Source of the DNA: a bacterium | GTDB lineage: Bacteria > UBP15 > UBA6099 | DNA: 63,694 nucleotides | Reading direction: 5' to 3' | Assembly: GCA_029564595.1 (NCBI GenBank) | Contig: JAKQPS010000098.1 | Coordinates: 1 to 63,694, forward strand | Shown: positions 35,131-44,134 of the stretch, one piece after another | Layout of the letters: the number at the start of each line of letters is the position of its first letter | Position numbering within the stretch: position 1 is the stretch's first letter | Translations under genes and position numbers: made by a program | Notes under the pieces: generated by a model | Databases searched by the model: none | What the model saw: the letters and a program-made list of their open reading frames with translations, nothing else | Told to the model about the DNA's origin: nothing

Positions 35131-36936
35131 TTATATTTCCCGGCCTTCGGGAAAAACCTCTTCAAAAGTGTCAAAGAGAGAAAGTTCCCTCGACTTGGCG
35201 GGTTGCGTCGTAAGGAAGTCGTCAGGGTCGGCGGGGGCGGGGGATTCCGCCGGCTTGGCCTCGGGAGCCTGCGCGCGCGGCGCGGCAGCCTTCTGCGGCG
35301 CGGTCGCCTCTTTTTTTGCGGACGCTGACGGCTTGGCGGAATCGTCCGCCTCAATTTTCACGCTGTATGCCGCGCCGCCGGCTTTCTTTATTGCCGCCTC
35401 GATTATGTCGATATTTTTTTTCTCAGACAACATTTCAGCGCTTAACGCGTTCTCCGCGCCGAAGCGCACGCTCAGGACGCCGCCGTCGATATTGTGCGGC
35501 GCGCCTTTGGCGAGCATGAAATACACCGGCATGTAAGTTTCCCGAACTGACTTAAGCACGGCGGGCCAAGCGGCCTGAAGCGATTTCAGGGCCGGGTCGT
35601 CCGTCTGAGGCATGGGGGGCGGCTGCACATCCGACCTTAGCTCTGTTTTAGCCTGAGCCGAAGGGCGAGAAGGCGGAGACGTTTTCGCCTCGGCGTGCGG
35701 GGCAGGGCGCGGCGGCGCGGGGGGAGGTTGCTTTTCAGACACACTCGAAGCCTCTTTCTCAAGAGACTCCTCCGCCGGTTCGGGGGCCGGTTTCGTCGCC
35801 GCTCTTGCGGGAGCGGACGCGGACGGCGAGTCTTCGAGAAGCTTCGGGCCGCCTATCATGTTCGCCATCTTCACCAGCAGTATCTCAAGCACTATCCTCG
35901 GATACGTTTCCCACCTTATCCTGTCCTCGACGCGCGATATCTCCGTCAGCAACTCGACTATTGTCTCCCGCGAAACCGTCTTGGCGTGCCTGCCCAGCGT
36001 CTTCAGATCCTCGTCCGACAGAGCGTCCGACAGCGGCTTGATTCTCTGTTTGACAAGATAGATGTCCCGCATGTGCTCCATGATGAGGCGGATGAAAAGG
36101 TTGAAACTTTTTCCGGCGTCGAAGAACTTGCCGAACACGTCGAACGCGGCGGACACGTCGCCTTCGAAGATGGCGTTTATGAAACCCGCTATCTCCTGCC
36201 GTTCCGGCATGCCGAACACTTTGGATACGTCGTCGAGAGAAATGGAGCCTTCGCTGAACGAAACCAGTTGGTCGAGTATGCTGATGGCGTCGCGCATCGA
36301 GCCGTCGGCGGTTTTGACCACAACGCGCAACGCGCCGTCGTCAATGCCGCAGTTTTCCTTTTTCGCGATGGAGCGTATGTGGTCCATAATCTCGATATCG
36401 GTGAGCCGCCTGAACTCGAAGCGCTGGCAGCGGGAAAGGATGGTGGCCGGAAGCTTCTGAGGCTCGGTGGTGGCCATGACGAACATGACGTGGGCCGGCG
36501 GCTCTTCGAGAGTTTTAAGTAGGGCGTTGAACGCCTCTTTGGTGAGCATGTGAACTTCGTCGATGATATAGACTTTGAAGCGGGCCTGAATGGGGGGGAT
36601 GCGCACTTTTTCGCGCAAGTCGCGGATGTCGTCGATGCCCCTGTTTGAGGCGGCGTCTATCTCGATGACGTCGAAGAGGCTGTCTTTGGCTACCGCGAGG
36701 CAGACGTCGCACGCGTTGCAAGGAGTGGCCGAAGGGCCTTTTTCGCAGTTAAGGGATTTTGCAAGGATGCGGGCGGCGCTTGTTTTTCCGGTTCCGCGCG
36801 GCCCGCTGAAAAGATAGGCGTGCGCCAGCCGGTTGCGCTCAATCGCGTTCTTAAGCGTGGTTGTGATGTGTTCCTGCCCGACGAGGTCGTCGAACGTTTG
36901 CGACCTGTACTTGCGGTAGAGTGATATGTACCCCAT
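35131..36936 (-). CDS. dnaX: DNA polymerase III subunit gamma/tau
   Basis: 601 residues. AAA+ clamp-loader ATPase: Walker A GPRGTGKTSA (about 45-54), zinc module C-x8-C-x2-C-x2-C (about 64-79), Walker B I-D-E-V-H-M-L, sensor 1 A-T-T-E-P-Q-K-L and the SRC arginine finger. Residues 370-460 are a Pro/Ala-rich linker, then a tau-like C-terminal domain follows. I did not find an obvious A6-type frameshift site for making gamma. AGGAG five bases before the ATG. Lies just downstream of the SRP RNA gene. Confidence 0.97.
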   Translation of the reverse strand: MGYISLYRKYRSQTFDDLVGQEHITTTLKNAIERNRLAHAYLFSGPRGTGKTSAARILAKSLNCEKGPSATPCNACDVCLAVAKDSLFDVIEIDAASNRGIDDIRDLREKVRIPPIQARFKVYIIDEVHMLTKEAFNALLKTLEEPPAHVMFVMATTEPQKLPATILSRCQRFEFRRLTDIEIMDHIRSIAKKENCGIDDGALRVVVKTADGSMRDAISILDQLVSFSEGSISLDDVSKVFGMPERQEIAGFINAIFEGDVSAAFDVFGKFFDAGKSFNLFIRLIMEHMRDIYLVKQRIKPLSDALSDEDLKTLGRHAKTVSRETIVELLTEISRVEDRIRWETYPRIVLEILLVKMANMIGGPKLLEDSPSASAPARAATKPAPEPAEESLEKEASSVSEKQPPPAPPRPAPHAEAKTSPPSRPSAQAKTELRSDVQPPPMPQTDDPALKSLQAAWPAVLKSVRETYMPVYFMLAKGAPHNIDGGVLSVRFGAENALSAEMLSEKKNIDIIEAAIKKAGGAAYSVKIEADDSAKPSASAKKEATAPQKAAAPRAQAPEAKPAESPAPADPDDFLTTQPAKSRELSLFDTFEEVFPEGREI

Positions 36937-36978
36937 GTCGCTCCTGACTTTTTAGAACGGAAGGCCGAGAGGAGAAAG

Positions 36979-37250
36979 AGACCGTGCACCGGATTCCGAC
37001 AACTTCCCACCCGCGCTATCCTCGACAGTTGACTCAGACCAAGTTTGTCCGCGGCACAGAAGCGTGTCCGCTTACCGCTGCTACCTTCCGGTCCTGACGG
37101 GGTTCACAGTCGCCCCTTGCGCGGGACCCGGTCCTCAACGCCACTTATCGAGGGCGGACCGGACGGAACAGCGCCTCGACCCGGGATTCAACCCCGCTAT
37201 AGCGGGTTGCGGGCTACAGGGTACCGCTAACACCCCGTCTAGCACGGTCC
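36979..37250 (-). ncRNA. ffs: Signal recognition particle RNA, bacterial long type
   Basis: About 272 nt on the minus strand. The conserved domain IV reads GTCAGGACCGGAAGGTAGCA (around 37115-37095), the hallmark Ffh-binding loop. The 5' Alu-like part (37249-37180) has GTGCTAGACGGGG, AGCGGT, CCCGCAACCCGCTATAGC as in long SRP RNAs with a 5' Alu domain. The outer ends CCGTGC and GCACGG pair to close the molecule. SRP RNA beside dnaX is common in bacteria. Ends are estimated from pairing. Confidence 0.93.
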
Positions 37251-37412
37251 GTTCCTCTTCTCCGCCTCTTATCGGCTTTGTCTGCGCCGCTTTTCCACGC
37301 GGCTCCGCTTCCTCGCTCCGCTTTTCTTTTTGCCGGGCAATCAATTATATTATACGCGCCGCCCGCGTTCAACACTATATCAACCTTATATGGGACGGCT
37401 GGAACAAAAAGA

Positions 37413-38348
37413 ATGAGAATAGGCGTCATCGACATCGGAACGCACACTTCCCGGCTGGCGCTTTTTGAAGCGGCCGCCCACGACGCGCAGTTGCCCGCTC
37501 CGTTTGCGGAGTTCAACTTCATCACGCGGCTCGGCGAGGGGCTGTCGGCTTCGGGCATACTCTCCGAGAGCGCGATGACGCGAACGCTGGACGCGCTGAC
37601 TGTTTTCAGAGGAGAATGCGACGCCGCGCGCGCGGACATCGTGGCGGCGGTCGGCACGGCAGCCCTGCGTTCGGCGGCCAACTCCGGGGATTTCATCAGC
37701 CGCGCTCTCGACGCCGGAATCGCCGTTGACGCGATATCGGGCGAGGCTGAGGGCGCGCTTTCATTTGCGGGCGTTGCGGCGGGCTTTGACGTTCCTCCCT
37801 CGCGGTTGCTCGTGATAGACGTTGGCGGGGGAAGCACGGAGTTCACCTTCGGGGCGGGGAGCGAGCGCGCCGCGGGAGTCAGCCTTGATATCGGCGCGGT
37901 ATCTCTAAAAGAGCGGCATATCGCGTCCGACCCGGCGACACCGTTGGAACGAGAGTCGATACACAGGCGCGTCACGGCGGAAATAGAGGCAAGAGTGTTG
38001 CCGATAAGCGACCTTGACGCGGTCTGCGCGGGAGTCGCCGGATGCGTCACCACACTCGCGATGATGGACCTCGGGCTAAAGAAATACGACGCGGCGAAAG
38101 TTCACGGCCATGTCTTGACCGCAGAGGGCGCGCGACTCCAGACGGACAGGTTATTCTCGCTTGATCTGGCGGGCAGGAGGGCGGTTCCGGGGATGGAGCC
38201 GATGCGCGCGGACGTCATTCACGCGGGCGCGGAACTTGTGTGCGCCGCAATGGAAACTCTCGGAGTCAGAGCGATGCGCGTCTCGGAGACCGACATCAGG
38301 CACGGGCTGGCCTTGCGCGAACTGCGCCACGCGGGGTTTTATAAATGA
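37413..38348 (+). CDS. Ppx/GppA family phosphatase
   Basis: 311 residues, the length of single-core exopolyphosphatase/guanosine pentaphosphatase proteins without the C-terminal HD domain. N-terminal ASKHA motif I-D-I-G-T-H-T-S-R-L, then V-G-T-A-A-L-R, G-E-A-E-G and the second phosphate motif V-I-D-V-G-G-G-S-T-E-F. It hydrolyses polyphosphate or pppGpp. The frame runs upstream into the SRP RNA region; the ATG at 37413 gives the family N-terminus M-R-I-G-V-I-D-I-G. Divergent from SRP RNA/dnaX. Confidence 0.9.
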   Translation: MRIGVIDIGTHTSRLALFEAAAHDAQLPAPFAEFNFITRLGEGLSASGILSESAMTRTLDALTVFRGECDAARADIVAAVGTAALRSAANSGDFISRALDAGIAVDAISGEAEGALSFAGVAAGFDVPPSRLLVIDVGGGSTEFTFGAGSERAAGVSLDIGAVSLKERHIASDPATPLERESIHRRVTAEIEARVLPISDLDAVCAGVAGCVTTLAMMDLGLKKYDAAKVHGHVLTAEGARLQTDRLFSLDLAGRRAVPGMEPMRADVIHAGAELVCAAMETLGVRAMRVSETDIRHGLALRELRHAGFYK

Positions 38349-38413
38349 AGTCCGGAGTATAAAATAGATAAAGAGCAGCCGCACGGGAGCAGCCCTAAAA
38401 AAGGAGAATTGAC

Positions 38414-38884
38414 GTGAGCGCAATTGAACGTCCGTCATGGGACGACTATTTTATGAAAATAACGCACGATGTCGCCACGCGATCGACATGCGTGAGGCGA
38501 AGCGTCGGCGCGATTATCGTCAAGGATAAAAGAATGCTCGCGACGGGATACAACGGGGCGCCGTCAGGGTTGGAACATTGCGAGACGCGCGGCTGCCTGC
38601 GCAATTCGATGAACATACCATCCGGGGAGCGTCAGGAAGTGTGCCGGGGCCTTCACGCCGAACAGAACGCAATCATACAAGCCTCGCAATACGGCTTCTC
38701 CATCAACGGCTCAACTATGTACTGCACGAACAAGCCGTGCATCACCTGCGCGAAGATGATAATCAACGCCGGAATACTGAAAGTGGTGTTCGAGGGAGAC
38801 TATCCGGATCAGTTGTCCATCGAGATGCTGGAGGAGGCGGGCGTGCGGATGGTCAAATATCCCGGAGCAGAGAGCAAGCCATGA
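38414..38884 (+). CDS. dCMP deaminase family protein (ComEB-like)
   Basis: 156 residues. Zinc deaminase motifs: His81 and catalytic Glu83 (GLHAEQNAI), Cys109 and Cys112 ([10 protein letters not shown]). An additional C-x-T-R-G-C near residues 56-61 with upstream histidine matches the second zinc site of dCMP deaminases. It makes dUMP for thymidylate synthesis. GTG start with AAGGAG upstream. Overlaps the VanZ gene as ATGA. Confidence 0.93.
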   Translation: MSAIERPSWDDYFMKITHDVATRSTCVRRSVGAIIVKDKRMLATGYNGAPSGLEHCETRGCLRNSMNIPSGERQEVCRGLHAEQNAIIQASQYGFSINGSTMYCTNKPCITCAKMIINAGILKVVFEGDYPDQLSIEMLEEAGVRMVKYPGAESKP

Positions 38885-39273
38885 GGACGCAGCGCGCGCG
38901 TCGCGCCGCCCTGTTTCTATATTGTTGCGCCATATTCGCTCTTTCCTCGCGTCACGGATATCCTGAAATCGAAAGACATTTTCCCTTGTGGATGCCCGAT
39001 CCCGGGATACTAGCGCATTTCATGATTTACTTCGGCCTCGGTCTTGTCGCATGGAATACGTTCAAACATGAAAAAGCGGCATGGCTGAGCAGGCGGGCCG
39101 CAATGGCCGCTTTCATTTTTACCGCTCTTTACGGAGTCACGGACGAAATCCATCAGTTGTTTGTTCCGGGGCGCAATATGCAGGCGCGCGACTTTATTAT
39201 GAACACCCTTGCCGCGGCTGCGGCGGCATACTGCGCGACTCGACGCGCCGCGGCGACAGAAAAAAATAAATAA
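38881..39273 (+). CDS. VanZ-family membrane protein
   Basis: 130 residues with about four hydrophobic helices. The signature motifs are present: S-S-R-H-G near residue 22, H-F-M-I-Y-F-G-L-G (loop to helix 2), and [15 protein letters not shown] at about 84-98, conserved in VanZ/teicoplanin-resistance-like proteins of unknown mechanism. Start fixed by ATGA overlap with the deaminase gene, so the two are translationally coupled. Confidence 0.9.
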   Translation: MRTQRARRAALFLYCCAIFALSSRHGYPEIERHFPLWMPDPGILAHFMIYFGLGLVAWNTFKHEKAAWLSRRAAMAAFIFTALYGVTDEIHQLFVPGRNMQARDFIMNTLAAAAAAYCATRRAAATEKNK

Positions 39274-39321
39274 TAGTTTTTCGCTCGGAAACAAAGAGGG
39301 AAATCACCTAAAACAAATAGG

Positions 39322-39759
39322 TCAGCCGTGTTTGGGCATCCATGCGCCCACGTTTTCATCAAACTCTCTGGAAAGGTCGTCGAACCGGGTTTCGAACAGA
39401 ACGGCTTCGAGAAGGATGTGAGCTTTGCCTCCTTCGCGAAGGCATCCGACCAGAGTGTCGCCGCCGCGCCCGGCGACGACGTGAAGATGGGTTTTCGGAG
39501 CGTCGTCTTTCCAAGAAACGCTGCCGAAAGCCACAACCTCTCGCCCGTCCGCGAAATCGCCCCACATCGGCGCTGTGGGCAGGCTCATATCCTGCGGTCC
39601 CGTGACCACTCGTCCGCTTCCCAGCGCGCCGAGAATAAAAATGTACCCGTTGCGGATGTTTTCCTTCCGGGCAAGCTCCGCCAGTTGTTCTACCGCCGAT
39701 TCTCCATGCTCTATCGTTATTGCGAATACGCGCTCCATTTTTCCCGTCGAATATTTCAT
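39322..39759 (-). CDS. PPC-domain (DUF296) DNA-binding protein
   Basis: 145 residues. A single PPC domain: G-A-L-G-S-G-R-V, then H-L-H-V-V-A-G-R-G-G near residue 91 with metal-binding histidines, G-G-x-A-H-I-L-L-E-A. Bacterial members form trimers and may bind metal or DNA; the function is not settled. AGGAG precedes ATG 39759; an internal ATG (39738) would also fit. Convergent with vanZ, no obvious partners. Confidence 0.9.
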   Translation of the reverse strand: MKYSTGKMERVFAITIEHGESAVEQLAELARKENIRNGYIFILGALGSGRVVTGPQDMSLPTAPMWGDFADGREVVAFGSVSWKDDAPKTHLHVVAGRGGDTLVGCLREGGKAHILLEAVLFETRFDDLSREFDENVGAWMPKHG

Positions 39760-39870
39760 GTTCGCTCCTCTAGGTTATATTTATCGCTTGCGAACCACCA
39801 TAGTATATCAGCATGATGTGAAAACAACACGGATAAGAAGCGGCTCGGAGTCGTCGAAACTCGCCCATAA

Positions 39871-39902
39871 ACAGAAAACCCGCGTCTTGCAGACGCGGGT
39901 TT
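39871..39902 (-). terminator. Strong intrinsic terminator
   Basis: Perfect 12-bp arms AAACCCGCGTCT and AGACGCGGGTTT around a three-base loop. On the minus strand the stem is followed by TTTTCTGTTT. It ends the transcript that would carry the 24-codon gene at 39927-40001. Confidence 0.85.
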
Positions 39903-39926
39903 GCCGTGTTCTCTTTTGAGGGCAGT

Positions 39927-40001
39927 TTATCGTCTTGCCCGGGACCGTCTACGACAACCCTCTTTGCAGTGCGCCACAGCGCGCAGTGTCCACTTCTTCA
40001 T
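39927..40001 (-). CDS. Possible miniprotein, 24 residues
   Basis: A short frame M-K-K-W-T-L-R-A-V-A-H-C-K-E-G-C then an Arg-rich end. AAAGGGGGTG lies seven bases before the ATG, a better ribosome site than most in the window, and a strong terminator begins 25 bp after the stop, so transcript and frame fit each other. It has two cysteines spaced C-x3-C and 7 arginines. I know no family for it. The alternative is a non-coding small RNA whose leader happens to include an ATG. Confidence 0.4.
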   Translation of the reverse strand: MKKWTLRAVAHCKEGCRRRSRARR

Positions 40002-40156
40002 GTTTAACACCCCCTTTATCCCTATTATTATGTTTATGATAACTATTTCCGCCTTTAGTGTAAATCCCGCCGGGTTCAAGCCTAGCCTAATCCGCAGCGT
40101 TCAAAATATTAAAACTCCGGCGTCGGCAAAAAGGTTCCTATGTTAGAAAAATAAAA

Positions 40157-40885
40157 TCACATCGGGTTCATCCCGCTGAAAGCCCGCAGGGATATGTCCC
40201 AGAACGCATGGAAAAGGGCGATTCCGAACACGTTGCCCGACATGCGGAAAAGAATGCCCGCGCCGCAACCCCAGATAATGAATGTGAAGACGAGGTAAAC
40301 GGCGAGGGCGGCAGGCTCAAACATACCCCATGCGGAAGGCAGATGGAACACTGTATAAGCGGCTGCGGCAATAAGAATGCCCGCCGCCGGGCCTCTCGCC
40401 GCTTCGATCCGCGTCTGAATGTAACCCCGAAAAAAAAGTTCGAGAGCAAAGGCCGTTATGAAGACCGACGGCTTTGCGGCGGCGGCGAACAGCGCCATAT
40501 TCAAGTCTCCGCGCGGAGGGAACGCAAGTCCCGCCGCCGGGACGGCGAATATAAGAATGGTTTGCGCCCCTCGAAGGGAAATGCCGAGCGTGGCCGGGGA
40601 GTCTTTCATCGAGGATGCGGCGGCGAGGGTCAGAGCGATGACGAAAGCGGAAAAAAGGATGTCCGCGCGGTCTGCGTCGAAGCGCCCGGCGGCAAGCCAG
40701 CTTGCGCCGGCGGCGGCAGCCGTCGCCGCGATGAAAAGCGCGAGCGCCACATGCTGCTGAGCGCGCGGGTTTTTCAGCTTCGGGGCCTTTATCCCCTGCG
40801 CCCGCCGGGTGGCGCGCATCAGCACCCAGCACAGAACCATCGACGCCCACAGGTAAGCGTGTATTCCCGCCCCTTCCAAATTCAT
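40157..40885 (-). CDS. CPBP/CAAX-protease-like membrane protein, degenerate first motif
   Basis: 242 residues, about seven hydrophobic helices. The Abi/CPBP motifs are recognisable: motif 1 reads A-L-E-L-F-F-R-G-Y, where the usual E-E-x3-R has its first glutamate replaced by Leu; motif 2 is T-V-F-H-L-P; motif 3 is A-L-F-H-A-F-W-D. In characterised CAAX-type proteases the first glutamate is catalytic, so this copy may be inactive or binding-only. GGAG precedes the ATG. No sortable tail (MYXO/PEP-type) substrates are seen nearby. Confidence 0.8.
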   Translation of the reverse strand: MNLEGAGIHAYLWASMVLCWVLMRATRRAQGIKAPKLKNPRAQQHVALALFIAATAAAAGASWLAAGRFDADRADILFSAFVIALTLAAASSMKDSPATLGISLRGAQTILIFAVPAAGLAFPPRGDLNMALFAAAAKPSVFITAFALELFFRGYIQTRIEAARGPAAGILIAAAAYTVFHLPSAWGMFEPAALAVYLVFTFIIWGCGAGILFRMSGNVFGIALFHAFWDISLRAFSGMNPM

Positions 40886-40991
40886 GCTACAAGCTCCGCT
40901 CGCGCCCAGAATTCTGTTTTTCGTGTTTTAGGTTGAGTATCGCCATATTTATTATGGAGAAATCGAGATTGCTCGTAATTAAGCCTGCGCG

Positions 40992-41873
40992 TCACTCAGC
41001 CGGTTCGGCGTCGCAGCGTACGCCAAGCTTGTCCAGCCATTTCAGAGGCGCGACCCTTTCTATGACGGACGTGAGCGACACGGCTTCGCACAGCATGTGG
41101 AAGCCAATCAGAAGCCCGAGCGCCACCCATCTCATTGTGGCGGACAGCTCCCACACGACCAGCAGTCCGAGAACCGCGCCTATGACGTTCGATCCGGCGT
41201 CCCCTAGCATTCCTCGGCATCTAAAATCGATCGAGGCCATGTTGATGGACCATGCGATGAAGGGGCCGATGAGGAACCAAGTTATCGGCAGAATGGAAGC
41301 GCGCCCGCCTAACGCCCCTCCTATGAGGGAGCCTGCGAGAATAAAAACGGCGGCCGCCGCGAATCCTTTTATAGCGCGCCCCGGCCTTACGTCCAGCATG
41401 TTCACCGCGTTCGCGCACAGGGCGATTATCAGCGCGTCCACCGCTATCATGGCCGGGCCTGTCGCGCGCCTGAAAATTATGTTCGCCCCAAGAGCCAGCG
41501 CCAGACCGAAGAACGCTTTGATGAGCGCCGTGGATATCTCTCCGGTCGCTCCCGCCCGCGCCAGATGCCCCCTGAACCCGCCGCGCTCGCGCCCCTCAAG
41601 CAGGTCGTCCACCAGCCCAAGCAGCGAAAAGCCGATGACAATCAGCGCCAGCAGCCCGGCATAGTTCGAGATGTCTCCCAGAACAAGGGACGCCGCAGCG
41701 ACCATAAGCATCGTCAGCAGCGCGTAGCCCACTCCGACGCTCGTCGGGATGCTTCTCGCCATGAAGTTTAACCTGACGTGTCCCGCCTTGAAGATGACGC
41801 GGGTCATCAGCCGGAACACTCCCGCGCCCGCCGCGAACCACACTAAATGCCATAATATCAGTTTCATTGTCAT
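40992..41873 (-). CDS. Glycosyltransferase family 4 (MraY/WecA-like)
   Basis: 293 residues with about ten membrane helices. Polyprenyl-phosphate HexNAc-1-phosphate transferase motifs: R-S-I-P-T-S-V-G, L-V-D-D-L-L (the DD pair near residue 85), N-A-V-N-M-L-D-V-R-P-G (about 153-163), and L-G-D-A-G-S-N-V-I-G-A. It transfers a sugar phosphate to undecaprenyl phosphate. It lacks the C-terminal H-H-x-E of MraY, so it is closer to WecA-like or TagO-like members. ATG chosen past the upstream RNase Z stop; an ATG two codons later is equally possible. No other glycan genes are adjacent. Confidence 0.85.
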   Translation of the reverse strand: MTMKLILWHLVWFAAGAGVFRLMTRVIFKAGHVRLNFMARSIPTSVGVGYALLTMLMVAAASLVLGDISNYAGLLALIVIGFSLLGLVDDLLEGRERGGFRGHLARAGATGEISTALIKAFFGLALALGANIIFRRATGPAMIAVDALIIALCANAVNMLDVRPGRAIKGFAAAAVFILAGSLIGGALGGRASILPITWFLIGPFIAWSINMASIDFRCRGMLGDAGSNVIGAVLGLLVVWELSATMRWVALGLLIGFHMLCEAVSLTSVIERVAPLKWLDKLGVRCDAEPAE

Positions 41874-41931
41874 GCGATAATAATACTCCAAGGCGCCCGC
41901 GAAATAAACCCTGAAAAACATTCGAGGACAG

Positions 41932-42843
41932 TCAGTCGATGTAAGGGATTTCGATTTCCATGAGGTCGCGGGCGACGGAGGTTTCGGGAAACACGGCGCG
42001 CGCCTGTTCCTGAATATCCGACGTGTCGAGATAGCGGGCGCTGATGTGAGTGAGAGCAAGGCGGCGGACTCCGGCGGCGCGGGCGATTCCGGCGGCTTCG
42101 GCGGCGGTCGAGTGCTTGCGCATCCTCGCCTCGTCCTTCATGTCTTCGGCGAACATCGATTCGTGTATCAGCAGGTCGGCATCCCGGCAGAAGGGGATTA
42201 TCGGAGGGTGATAGACGGTGTCCGTGCAGTAAACGACGCGGCGGCCCTTGCGCGGCGGCCCAAGAACATCTGATGGCGACACTGTTGCGCCGTCCGGCAG
42301 CGAGACTGTCTCGCCTTTTTGAAGAGAGCCGAAAAGCGGGCCTTCTGGCACGCCCAATTCGCGCGCGCGTTCGAGATCGAACTTGCCCGGACGCACGCTT
42401 TCCTGCACCGCGAACGCGAGGCAGGGCACGGAATGGTTCACGGGAGCCGCCTCCACGTGGAATCCGTCGCATCTGACGACCATGCCCGGAGCCGCGACAT
42501 GGATGGAATATGGGAAACGCGCTCGCAACTTTATGTCGCGTTCGAGAGAACCGAAGAACTCCGCCAGTCCGGGCGGGCCGTAAACTTCAAGCGGAGCTTC
42601 CCGCTCAAGCATTGTTAGCGTCATGAACAGTCCCATGAGGCCGGAAAGGTGGTCGCCGTGGATGTGCGTGATGAATATCTTGGTGAGTCTTCCGAAGCCG
42701 ATGCCTTTGCGCATGAACTGGGTCTGCGCGCCTTCGCCGCAGTCGAACAGCATTATCTCGCCCTCGTGCATGAGGGCCACTGCGGGGAGGGATCTGCGGG
42801 GCGTGGGTATGCCTCCGCTTGTGCCGAGGAATATCGCTCTCAA
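41932..42843 (-). CDS. rnz: Ribonuclease Z
   Basis: 303 residues, the usual long bacterial form. Metallo-beta-lactamase fold with F-L-G-T-S-G-G-I-P-T at the N-terminus, H-I-H-G-D-H (60-65, zinc ligands), the exosite arm (about 150-200), Y-C-T-D-T, and S-T-A-x-E-A-A and L-T-H-I-S-A-R-Y. It trims tRNA 3' ends. A longer frame begins at ATG 42927 but overlaps the deacetylase gene by 59 bp; the TTG at 42843 gives the exact family start, so I chose it, although its ribosome site is weak. Confidence 0.93.
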   Translation of the reverse strand: MRAIFLGTSGGIPTPRRSLPAVALMHEGEIMLFDCGEGAQTQFMRKGIGFGRLTKIFITHIHGDHLSGLMGLFMTLTMLEREAPLEVYGPPGLAEFFGSLERDIKLRARFPYSIHVAAPGMVVRCDGFHVEAAPVNHSVPCLAFAVQESVRPGKFDLERARELGVPEGPLFGSLQKGETVSLPDGATVSPSDVLGPPRKGRRVVYCTDTVYHPPIIPFCRDADLLIHESMFAEDMKDEARMRKHSTAAEAAGIARAAGVRRLALTHISARYLDTSDIQEQARAVFPETSVARDLMEIEIPYID

Positions 42844-42868
42844 GGCTTGGCGGTCTCCGAAGAGTCGG

Positions 42869-43912
42869 TTATTTGTGATTCCATGAGTCTTTAAGGCAGG
42901 GGTGTTGCTCCCGCATGAACGCCGCAAGGTCTACCGAACCTCTGCCCGGCGATTTTGCCAGCGATATGTATGACGGCTGTTCAATGTTTACGAAAACTCC
43001 CGTCACAGCCGCCGACGAAGAGGCGAGCGACTCGTAGTTGTAGCCGCCTTCGAGAACAATGCCGACCGGGCATCGGGCCGCTTCCCGCGCGTACTCGAAT
43101 ATGGCCGCAAACCCTCCGTCGTCCAGAAGAGCGCCGCCCAGAGGGTCGCTGCGGTGTCCGTCGAATCCGGCGGATATAAGTAGCAGTTCCGGCTCGAAGC
43201 GTCTGATCGCCGGCCCGACGCACTCCTCCATAAGATACATATAGTCGTCATTGCCGCTGCCCGGTCTCATGGGCAGGTTCAGCGTGTATCCGAATCCGTC
43301 GTCGATTCCCATCTCCGTCCGCCCGCCTGTCCCCGGATAGTGGGGGCTTTGGTGGAACGAGCAGAAAAAAACGGACGGGTCTTTGTCAAAAGAATGCTGT
43401 GTGCCGTTTCCGTGGTGAATGTCCCAGTCGAGAATGAACACGCGCCCGACGTTGTGGTTTTCCTGAGCGTAACGCGCGCCGATGGCAATGTTGTTGAACA
43501 GGCAGAACCCGTGAGATTCGTCCGCCTCGGCGTGGTGGCCGGGAGGCCGAACGAGGGCGAAGAAGCCGTCCACTTCCTTTGCGAACAGCCTGTCGATTCC
43601 TTCCATCACTCCGCCCGCCGCCAACAGCGCCACTTCATAACTCTCCGGGCAGATAGCAGTGTCCGGATTCAGGTAGCTTATGCCCCGCGTGTATTCGCAC
43701 TCTTTTTTGATATATTCGACATAAGAGCGGTCGTGGATCATCGCGATGTCCTGAGGAGAAGCCGCGCGGGGGGCCAGCCATTGTAGCCTGTCCGTCCAAG
43801 AGGCGGCAAGCAGTTCTTCTCGTATAGCCGCCACTCGACCCGGATTCTCCACATGAGCGCCTGTCTCGTGCTCCAGATACCGGTCAGAGTAAACTATTCC
43901 AATTGTGCTCAT
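42869..43912 (-). CDS. Histone deacetylase-family protein (class II-like amidohydrolase)
   Basis: 347 residues. Zinc-amidohydrolase motifs: R-P-P-G-H-H-A (His126, His127), D-W-D-I-H-H-G-N-G-T (Asp164 and His166 as zinc ligands), S-A-G-F-D-G-H-x-x-D-P-L-G-G near 251, and L-E-G-G-Y-N. Bacterial members act on acetylated polyamines, lysine or acetoin-related substrates; there are no acuABC genes here, so the substrate is unknown. The frame runs far upstream antisense to moaA; the start M-S-T-I-G-I-V-Y-S fits the family. First of a three-gene set with rnz and the GT4 gene. Confidence 0.9.
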   Translation of the reverse strand: MSTIGIVYSDRYLEHETGAHVENPGRVAAIREELLAASWTDRLQWLAPRAASPQDIAMIHDRSYVEYIKKECEYTRGISYLNPDTAICPESYEVALLAAGGVMEGIDRLFAKEVDGFFALVRPPGHHAEADESHGFCLFNNIAIGARYAQENHNVGRVFILDWDIHHGNGTQHSFDKDPSVFFCSFHQSPHYPGTGGRTEMGIDDGFGYTLNLPMRPGSGNDDYMYLMEECVGPAIRRFEPELLLISAGFDGHRSDPLGGALLDDGGFAAIFEYAREAARCPVGIVLEGGYNYESLASSSAAVTGVFVNIEQPSYISLAKSPGRGSVDLAAFMREQHPCLKDSWNHK

Positions 43913-44134
43913 CGCGTGTCGCGTCTCCATGTGCCCGGCGGGGATTTCCACGGTGGTGGGATTGTCCGATACCGGCCATAACTTTTCTATTATATAATCG
44001 GCGGGCGGGAATTTAAAGACCGCGATTGTTTGCGCGCGCGCTACGAGTCGTCGGCGCAAACTCGGTTGAAACCGGGCGCGCTCAAGGATTCGTGAGCGAT
44101 TGAAAAAAACTTCATCTGAACTAATAATAAACAA

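Larger units (their letters stand above)
39760..40156. other. Intergenic region with a short terminated transcript
   Basis: On the minus strand it holds a possible 24-codon gene and a strong terminator (listed separately). Upstream of these (40002-40156) is AT-rich promoter-like sequence, for example TAATAATAGGG around 40018-40028. Nothing else recognised. Confidence 0.5.

Noticed and set aside
37045-37412. Upstream extension of the Ppx/GppA gene and overlapping plus-strand frames
   Set aside because: They lie over the SRP RNA and its flank; the family N-terminus begins at 37413.
43913-44134. Molybdenum cofactor riboswitch upstream of moaA
   Set aside because: Only one short hairpin near 44082-44100 is visible; the conserved core is not recognisable.
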